A stretch of 64,000 nt of DNA from Blattamonas nauphoetae (taxonomy: Eukaryota; Preaxostyla; Oxymonadida). Each line of letters opens with the position of its first letter. Within the stretch, counting starts at the first letter, position 1. This document shows, piece after piece, positions 56,279 to 64,000 of the stretch. Location of the stretch: assembly GCA_033064195.1 (NCBI GenBank), contig JARBJD010000088.1:62001-126000 (forward strand). The letters run 5' to 3'. The translations under genes and the position numbers were made by a program. The notes beneath the pieces are model-generated. The model had not been told where the DNA came from. It saw nothing but the letters and a program-made list of their open reading frames with translations, and did not search any database.

Positions 56279-59063
56279 TTAGTCTACATTGAATGACTGT
56301 TTGACTCTGAACTGTTTCGAAAGTGTCTTCAATTTTTGATTGGTGTTCCTCTCTATCCCCACCACTCGCAGTTCAAACGTATCGTCCCACCCTTCTTCCC
56401 TCAAAACCACTTCTCGTCTCTTCAGTCGCTCGGGTTTGTCTCTCTTCCATTCACAGATTCTGCGAAACATGCTCTCGAAGACGTCACAGAAAATCGAGTC
56501 CTCCTCCATCGCGACCATCGTTCGCATTTCCCAATTCACAAATGCTGACACAATGTCGGCATCAAGTTTGTCCAGTCGAAGGTCCATGTTTTTGATGTGA
56601 TGGTGGGTGATGTAGAGGCACGCATCGATCACTTTTTGATCTTCTTCATTTAGAATGAGTCTGTTCGAATTGTGGAACATGCTTTTGATGAATTCCTTGG
56701 CTGGCTGGAGCACAGAAGCACGAATGGGACGATATTGTTCAAAACATGGTGCTTCCTCAGCATATCCAATCGGCTCTAACAACCTGGTTGTGAATCTTCG
56801 GAGTTGGATGTGAGTTTTGGACTCGGTGAGAGGAAGAGAAACAAAATCGACTGTTTCAAACATCCGAGCAACGAGATTCGCTGTCATGAACTGTTCCCTC
56901 ATCCATTCAAACTCAATAATGATGTTTGTGATGGCGTGGATTGTGTAGCTCGTAACTTCTTCGTGATTGAGTTTTAGGGAGTTGAGAATGAGGTCAGGGA
57001 AGGATGGATCGTCGAGAATGATGGTTTCGATTGACGATTTGTGGGAATCTGTGAGGAGTAATGTGACGATCATGAAGAATTGCCATCCATCTCTCACGAA
57101 GTCTTCACAACGATTTTTGAGATATTTGAGAGAAATATCCTTTGGTGGGTCATCTCCAGAAACCAATGGAGTGGTTGGAGAAGAGTCGGAGGGAAGAGAA
57201 GCGATGAGAGTGTCGAGGGTTGAAACGTTCCTGAGAATTGTTGGGAGAGCTTCTTTCACAAAGAGAATCAATTCTCGGATGATCTCGGAATCAACCTTAA
57301 ATGACGAGAAATGATGGAAAAAGTTGAATCACACTTCGACTGGTGGAGTTGCAAGGAAGAGAAGAAGTAGGAGGACGACTGAAACTGAACAAAAACCAAG
57401 GGTACTGTTGATGAAAAAAGGATCATAATTCATGGTATGGACGTATTTTGGGAGATGGGAAGGCTCGGCTGGGAGATTGGTTTGGAATTCGGAGAAAACG
57501 CTTCGGAGTTTCTTTGTCAGAGCATCCAGGAATGAAAGACCAGAATATTGTTGGTGTGGAGAAGAGGATGGGAAGATGGGTGAGGGGAGATGCGAGAGAG
57601 CATGTCGATCTCGCTTGACGACATAGTGAAGACTCGCATGAGAGTATAAGGCGATTCCGCGATGAGAAAACAGAGTGAGTCGAGCCAAAGTGGTGATCAC
57701 AGCAGGTGGTGGTGATGAAGTCCCAATTTTTTTGAGTATGGAAAAGACGAAATCCTTTTGTTGGAGAAAAAGCGAGTCGACGATTGCAGAATCGAAGAAG
57801 AGTGATTCCATGCACGAACAACACTGAAAACAAATGAGCAAGAGGAAAGAATGAAATAAACCGATTCCAACGCAGGAAATTCCGACCAATGACCAAATTG
57901 CGTGATCACGAAAGAAGGGATTTCAGAAGAAAGCGAAGAGCGAACGAACGAGGGCGATTTCAAATCTAAAAGAAAGCAAGATAGCAAGAAATGAAGACAT
58001 CCATCATCACAACCAAGAAAACCACAAACAAAGAATCTCAAGCAGTTTCATCAGTTCAGCCTGAAATTAAAGCGAGAATGAACAAAAGAGAAAACGAGAG
58101 ACCACAAGTCCAGATGAGTGTGATCCACAACACAGTGGAGACAGATATCGACACCAAATATCAAAAGTGTCATCAGTTTCTCTTTCTGAAATACATCCAA
58201 AACAATCATCAACAAATCGATGAAGAATACAAAAAAGACACACCAGATGCCACTTTCTGCAACTCTTGGAGTGTGTCCACAATAATATCTTCATCATCAC
58301 AATGCAATACTTCGAGAAGTGATGAGATGTTGGACTGAAAACGAGAAGTGAGCGTTTCTCATGCATACCAATATCAGAAATGGCTGAGCAGATAATTGTA
58401 TTCCACTTCACAAAACAAATAAAGATAGAGAACCATTTTTTGCAAAGGAGGCCTTGATAATGAATTTGAGATGTCGAGATCCTCGGTTCAGATTTCACTT
58501 TTTTCGGTTAGTATGACTCTTTTTCTTCCAATTTTTCAAAATATCAAAGTTGAAAGTGTATTACACTACGAAAGCGACATGAGAAAAGGTAAAAATGTCA
58601 TGGGACTGATTCAGTGAATCGGGATCCATCCCCATTCTTCGAATCCAACCCAAGACAAAAAGCTTACTCCTTCCCATGACATTTTTACCTTTTCTCATGT
58701 CGCTTTCGTAGTGTAATACACTTTCAACTTTGATATTTTGAAAAATTGGAAGAAAAAGAGTCATACTAACCGAAAAAAGTGAAATCTGAACCGAGGATCT
58801 CGACATCTCAAATTCATTATCAAGGCCTCCTTTGCAAAAAATGGTTCTCTATCTTTATTTGTTTTGTGAAGTGGAATACAATTATCTGCTCAGCCATTTC
58901 TGATATTGGTATGCATGAGAAACGCTCAAGTTGGATCACGAAAATGACAAACCAGATTCCAATTGGGTGGACTGTTCGAAGCACTCGGTGAGAGATCACC
59001 ATTCACAACAGACTGCTCTGAAGTCATCGAGGAGTCACCTGATCCGTTTGTTGTCAAAGTCAT
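56279..59063 (-). CDS. B4: six-exon B-family gene with a palindromic element inside intron 1 (614 aa)
   Basis: Exons 58953-59063, 58242-58334, 58030-58060, 57862-57965, 57335-57823, 56279-57295 give 615 codons with TAA. Introns 2-5 are 181, 64, 38 and 39 nt; intron 5 ends AAG and contains an in-frame TGA, which itself shows it must be spliced. Intron 1 would be 36 nt but holds the 578-bp element at 58350-58927, making 618 nt. If the enlarged intron is still removed the gene is intact. Protein as B1 and B3: helical, charged carboxyl end with KRDKPERLKRREVVLREEG. Function unknown. Confidence 0.8.
58350..58927. mobile_element. Palindromic element, 578 bp, AAGT target duplication, inside a 36-nt intron
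   Basis: Arms 58350-58605 and 58672-58927 are 256 bp each and look like perfect reverse complements around a 66-bp loop. Ends read GAGCGTTTCTCATGC. AAGT stands at 58346-58349 and 58928-58931. In B3 the same intron has one AAGT (53491-53494) and no insert, so ends and target are exact. The 4-bp target differs from all other elements here; Sola-type transposons make 4-bp duplications, but assignment is open. No coding capacity. Confidence 0.93.
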
Positions 59064-60375
59064 TCACAACTAATCAATTATGGGTTATCTTTCAGTTTCA
59101 TTCGCATTTTCCATTTTTATCGTCTCAACACCACATTCATCAGAATCAAACAAGAATAAATTCATCTGAAATGCCTTCATCCAAAATAATAGTGTCTAAT
59201 TTAGAATTCTGGTTGGTGATGTCTGTTTTGCGTTCTCTGTTCTGGAAATCCTGCCCCTAAACGAGATGGAGAGGATGACACAGATCAATGAAACACGAGG
59301 CAGCGAATGTACTGACATTTTCCCGCTTCATTCGGAAGGTCGTTCCACATTGGTCGCTAGATTCAACGATGAAAGAATGCCTGCTCACTCCTCCCTTCGA
59401 GTGTCATCTCCACTTGTGAGCCAGACCTGACAGATCTGCCTTCCACGAGGGTCACAAGTGAAGATGGGTGAGAGTCGGTTGATGCGTCTGAGCCGTGTGG
59501 TTGTGCACGGGAGAGGGAGAGAGATGATCATCCGCCAGTTTGTCACTGATCCCTCACCTCACACTGACCCACCATCCTTCACTCCCAAACCTGGCAGCGT
59601 GTGGTTGCAGCTCACCTCATCCAGAGGCTGGTCGAGGTGGACGTGGCGGCAGGTAGACAGACAGACAGACAGCACACGAAGTGGATTGCGTCCAACAGTA
59701 ATCTCAGCTCAGTCCTTGTTGTGTTGCTCGTGCTGTCCGACAACATCAACCTCGACCTGCCCATTCAGATTCCGTGGTGGCCGAAGGCGTTTTGCTTTCC
59801 GCTTGGCGTGTTCAATCACTCCGATGAGTCTTTTGTGAATGGATCAGCTGAAATACGAAGTGTCGTCGACAGACACTGGAGTCGTCTCGCATCGGCAGAA
59901 AGTGCTGCACGACTGCTCAGACTGACACAGACACCCAGCAACAGCATGTCTTGATTCGCTCTCGTTTCCACTCAACGAGACAATTCATGAAACACATCGA
60001 TCGGCTTCGGTGGCGTATTCGTGCAATGTTGTGTGTGAGCCAGCGAAGAAGCGAACAGACAGGGCGGATCCGGTAGGGTGATCTCGTCAGATGGAGCGGT
60101 CAATTCCAGTTGAACAATCCAGACGATGATCCCACGGCGATCGTTTCGTCTCATCTCTCCATGTTCGCTCTTCTCCGTTTGGTGGAAGAGTGGGAGCGAC
60201 AGTCAGACACTTCATAAACTCCAATCGAGATACTTCCAGTTTCAACACGATGAGATGAGAAGTTAGGTGAACTCGGAACAGTGACGATCATGCAAGGAAA
60301 GTGTTTTCAGACAAGGAGCATCACGAAAGGAGTGGAAGAGCGAAGGTCATCGGATCGACAGCCGACCTGGCTACA
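59064..60375. repeat. Spacer upstream of B4, duplicate of the B3 spacer, empty-site copy
   Basis: Carries the single TA (60016-60017) where FB-2 sits in the other copy. Also holds the longer version of the plus-strand relic frame (59601-59954). A short (CAGA)n run lies near 59650-59665. Confidence 0.8.
59601..59954 (+). pseudogene. Plus-strand open frame in B spacer, unknown (117 codons)
   Basis: Longer copy of the frame at 54200-54466, beginning AAHLIQRLVEVDVAAGRQ. First codon is GTG-type rather than ATG in this copy, so it is probably the inside of a former exon. See the shorter copy for content. Confidence 0.4.
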
Positions 60376-63300
60376 TCAGAGTGAGTCTACATTGAATGAC
60401 TGTTTGACTCTGAACTGTTTCGAAAGTGTCTTCAATTTTTGATTGGTGTTCCTCTCTATCCCCACCACTCGCAGTTCAAACGTATCGTCCCACCCTTCTT
60501 CCCTCAAAACCACTTCTCGTCTCTTCAGTCGCTCGGGTTTGTCTCTCTTCCATTCACAGATTCTGCGAAACATGCTCTCGAAGACGTCACAGAAAATCGA
60601 GTCCTCCTCCATCGCGACCATCGTTCGCATTTCCCAATTCACAAATGCTGACACAATGTCGGCATCAAGTTCGTCCAGTCGAAGGTCCATGTTTTTGATG
60701 TGATGGTGGGTGATGTAGACGCCCGCATCGAACACTTTTTGGTTTGCTTCACTCAGAATGAGTCTGTCTGAATTGCGGAATATGAAAGTGATGTATTCCT
60801 TGGCTGGCTCGAGCACAGAAGCACGAATGGGAGGATATTGTTCGAAGCACGGGGTTTCCTCGGTATATCCACTCGGAAACAACATGCATGTGATGAATCT
60901 GGTGAGATGGAAGTGAGTATCGGAGTCCGAGAGAGGAAGAGAAACAAAAGCGACTGTTTCAAACATCCGACCAACAAATTGAGTTGTCCTGAATCTTTCC
61001 CTCATCCATTCAAACTTAAGAACGATGTTTGTGATGGCTTTGATGGTGTACCTCGTGACTTCTTTGTGATTAAGTTTGAGAGAGTTGAGAATGAGGTCAG
61101 GAAAGGATGGATCGTCGAGGACGATTGATTGGAAGGATGATTTGTGGGGATCGGTGAGGTTTAGTATAGGGGGTGAACTAATTATGTCCCCTCCAACTTT
61201 CTCAATATGTAGGGAAGGGATGCAACAAACAATACAAGTATAAAGCTTACACATAGTCGGTACATCGATTATTGTTTTCATTTTACATCATTACGACTTA
61301 ATTCGATACTTTCAGGAAAAATGAGATCTCAGACAGACAATTCTCTTTCAATTCTCACTTTTCCAGGAAAGAATGTTGATCAAACGGATTCATCGAGATT
61401 CAAAAAACTCGAATTTGTGAATAACGAACGAAGATCAATCCTATTAAAGTCAAATGGAGGATCCATGCAATGGATGACAGGACAGATTCCTAGATGTCTA
61501 TCCTCATCATTATTCAAATAATTGCTCTCAAAATGCATAGAATTTGACAATTTTTTTGTAGACAATCGATTTCAATGAAATCATATGTCCTCTCGTTCAC
61601 TATCTCTTTCGATCCTCAGGAAAAGGTATTGCGATTTTCTTTTATCAAAATCAGTTTTCATTTCTGGATAATAGTGAAGAAATACACGTTTCAATGGAAG
61701 ATTGAAATTTCTACCGTGGTTAGAGTTTTCATCCCCATTGTCGTGGATCTTGACAGTGGCTTCGATTCAAGTCTCATTTTCTTATTTCAGGACTTTTTCA
61801 GATTATAAGAAGGCCTCCTACGTGATATTTATGATCGACCACGCTATACCAACCTTCGAACGAAAAGAGATCGACTTTTCTTTTTTCCACGACCACCGTG
61901 AATGGAGCTCTTTATGTGCATTTTTTAGAGCACATCACGAGAAAAGAGTTGAAAAGAACTCCTATAGTTAATGTATTTCTGTCGAAGTTTCACACAGAAG
62001 AAAATATTCGTAAATCACAATCAGAAATGTCTGAATTGAGAGATCTGTAGCACAAAAAATAGAAAATTCTGACATAAACATGAATTGGCTATGTGTAAGA
62101 CATTGATGAAAAAATCAGTGCTGGTCACACCTTCGATACAGAGAAAACCTGCGGGGACAGAATTAGTTCACCCCCTATACCACACAGTTGAAGAAACCCC
62201 ATTCACAGCTCACAAAGAGTTCATACTCTGTCCGTAGGAGTTGGAGAGACTTAATAATTTGTGTGTCAACGCCAGAAGAAGATGGAGTGGTTGGAGAAGA
62301 GTTGGAGGGAAGGGAAGCGATGAGATTGTCGATGTCCGAAATGTTAATGAGAATCGTTGGAAGAGCTTCTTTCACAAAGAGAGTCAATTCTCGGATGATC
62401 TCCGAATCAACCTGAAATGACGAGAAATGACGAAAAGAGTCGAAACACACTTTGACCTGTGGAGTTCTGGATCGCAAAAGAAAAGATTGGAGAGACATCG
62501 AAAGTGAGCAGCAGTTAATGGAACGTGTAACGAAGAATCGATCATCTTTCGTGAGTTGGACGTATTTTGGGAGGTGTGAAGGATCGGCTGGGAGATTAGT
62601 TTGGAATTCGGAGAAAACGATTCGGAGTTTCTTTGTCAGAGCATCCAGGAATGAAAGACCAGAATATTGTTGGTGTGGGGAAGAGGATGGGAAGATGGGT
62701 GAGGGGAGAAGGGCGAAAGTTCGTGCATCTCGATCGATGACAGTGAAAAGAGTGAAAAGAAAAAGGCGGGCGATTCCAACATGAGGGGAGAGAGAGATCC
62801 GAGCCAATGTGGTGATCACAGCAGGTGGAGGTGATGAATTCTCAATTTTTGTGAGAATGGAAATGATGAAGTCCTCGTGTTTGAGAAAAAACGAGTCGAC
62901 GATTTCAGGTTCGAGGAAGAGTGATTCCATGCAAGAACAACACTGAAAACAAATAAGGAAGAAGATGAAAGAATGAAACACACTGATTCCAATGCAGGAC
63001 ATGAAGACCAATCTCCAAAGTGCTTGATCACGAGAGAAGGGATTTCAGAGGAAAGCGACGAGCGAACGAACGAGGGCGACTTCGAATCTTAAAGAAAGCA
63101 AGAAATAAGTCATCCATCATCACAACCAAGAAAATTGCAAACAAAGAATCTCAAGTAATTTCATCAGTTCAGCCTGAAATCAAAGCGAGAATGAACAAAC
63201 GAGAAAACGAGAGACCAGAAGTGCAGGTGAGTGTGGTCCACAACACAATGGAGACAGAAATGGACACCAATCATCGAAACTATCATCCGACTCACTTTCT

Positions 63301-63751
63301 GAAACATATTTAAATCATCCAACACAAATCAACAACAAATCGATGAAGAAACAAGAATACACACCAGTTGCCACTTTCCGCAATTGTTGGAGTGTGTCAA
63401 CAATAATACCTTCGTCGTCACATTGCAATCGTTCGAGAAGAGAGGAGACATTGAACTGAGAAGGAAAGATGAATCATCAAAACGACGAACAAGATCCCAT
63501 ACAATTTCGATATTCATATTATTTGGTGTGTCCTCCACGTTCGATGTTGATTGATGTGCTCCCATCAAATTGTCACCAGACACAGAAGCTGTGTAAGGTA
63601 ACATCCAAAAGGAAAATATGGGTTCTCTATCCGTGAATGACAACTTTCTGGCAGTCACTCTCTCAAAATCACTGTAATCCGAAGGCATCAATTGTTTAAA
63701 CGGATGTACAGCCCTCGCAAAACTGAGGTTTACAAAATATCTGTTCATCAT
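60376..63751 (-). pseudogene. B5: six-exon B-family gene with a different first exon, split by a mariner-like element
   Basis: Exons 63491-63751, 63363-63455, 63143-63173, 62984-63087, 62451-62942, then 62411-62178 joined to 61164-60376. With one TA kept they give 668 codons ending TGA. Introns 35, 189, 55, 41 and 39 nt. Exon 1 (87 codons, MMNRYFVNLSFARAVHPF) is unrelated to the 37-codon exon 1 of B1, B3 and B4, though it splices at the same phase, with donor GTTCGT. Exons 2-6 follow the family. Across the element the protein reads GFFNCVVLNLTDPHKSS, matching siblings. No other damage seen. Confidence 0.82.
61167..62177. mobile_element. Tc1/mariner-like element, 1,011 bp, TA target
   Basis: Flanked by TA at 61165-61166 and 62178-62179. 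Inverted ends of about 25 bp start TAGGGGGTGAACTAATTATG with one mismatch. AT-rich compared with the surrounding genes. Small plus-strand frames (61321-61521, 61575-61808, 61702-61971) and the stops between them leave no transposase I can recognise; a short or decayed element. Removal restores the last exon of B5. Confidence 0.88.
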
Positions 63752-63948
63752 AAAAATGGACTCTGTTCAAGTCATCCTGGACAGATCTCTTTCGGATGAC
63801 GACTGACCGGATGGATAAACAGATTTTTTATTCCATAAAATGTGGTTATGAGAGGAATTCTTCACAAATTTGGTTGGAAACTCTCGATGAACCCATACTT
63901 CATTGTGTTTCAATCTTTCTCGCGACAAACGAATTAAATATCTCCTCT
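63752..63948. promoter_or_regulatory. 197-bp bidirectional region between B5 and B6
   Basis: Separates the divergent ATGs of B5 (63751, minus) and the B6 exon (63949, plus). AT-rich with ATTTTTTATTCC-type stretches; no defined motif seen. Confidence 0.45.
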
Positions 63949-64000
63949 ATGATTTCAGAGCAGTCTGTTGTGAATGGGGATCTCTCACCGAGCGCATTGA
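63949..64000 (+). CDS. B6: first exon of another B-family gene entering the right edge (partial)
   Basis: From the ATG at 63949 the plus strand encodes MISEQSVVNGDLSPSAL, equal to codons of exon 1 in B3 and B4 (SEQSVVNGDLSPSAL). It is in opposite orientation to the other B genes. Only about 17 codons lie in the window. The family leader MTLTTNGSGDSS upstream is absent, so either this ATG is a new start or the exon is broken. Confidence 0.6.
   Translation, partial: MISEQSVVNGDLSPSAL

Noticed and set aside
59640-59670. Short CAGA-type tandem run as a microsatellite of interest
   Set aside because: Only a few units, also present in shorter form in the duplicate spacer near 54165-54180; nothing further to support a role.
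1-64000. rRNA, tRNA, CRISPR arrays, bacterial ribosome-binding sites, telomere repeats
   Set aside because: None seen on reading both strands by eye; small tRNAs could still be missed without a folding search.

Overview
This window looks like nuclear DNA of an anaerobic protist, most likely an oxymonad (Preaxostyla) close to Blattamonas. The reasons are: very large tandem families of lineage-specific cell-surface and alpha-helical proteins, compact spacers, GT-AG introns of only 35-41 nt in one family, the standard genetic code in most reading frames, and a style of hypothetical alpha-helical protein I recall from oxymonad genomes (recall, not a search). No rRNA, tRNA, CRISPR array, bacterial operon or viral gene was recognised.

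Layout, left to right. 1-12654 (minus): one giant surface-protein gene (gene A: beta-helix, Ig-like repeats, membrane helix), cut by four separate DNA elements. 12842-15040 (minus): B1, an intact six-exon gene. 15566-18170 (minus): a PARG-like fragment carrying an inserted element, then a decayed alpha-helical gene. 18319-29306: the C family, five related genes (C0 to C3 minus, C4 plus); C1 is split by a 3.0-kb hAT-like element. 30255-49023 (minus): a tandem array of secreted beta-helix/Ig-like/membrane/pseudokinase proteins (K1, K2, K3), a 0.4-kb remnant and an amino-terminal-only relative (K4). 49027-64000: the B array, with relic B2, B3 split by a 1.4-kb foldback element, B4 with a palindrome inside a 36-nt intron, B5 split by a mariner-like element, and the first exon of B6 entering from the right edge on the plus strand.

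Eleven inserted elements can be delimited. Seven of them (2138-3161, 4030-8693, 10691-11991, 20372-23391, 46819-47346, 50493-51877, 61167-62177) sit in exons, and removing the element plus one target copy joins host codons in the same frame. An eighth exon insertion, 8709-9357, lies 15 bp from the 4030-8693 element and the host also reads through its target. Two elements have paralogous empty sites plus a third in an intron, so their ends are exact to the base. Target duplications are 2 bp (TA), 4 bp (AAGT), 5 bp (CTGGA) and 8 bp, implying at least four transposase classes, yet no transposase was recognised.

A likely theme is birth and death of surface and cytoplasmic families. The K genes encode Pmp-like beta-helices outside and a kinase-shaped tail lacking catalytic motifs inside. 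Each of K1, K2 and K3 carries exactly one in-frame TAG; in K1 and K2 the best paralogue has TCG (Ser) there, and in K3 also. All function statements rest on motifs seen by eye.
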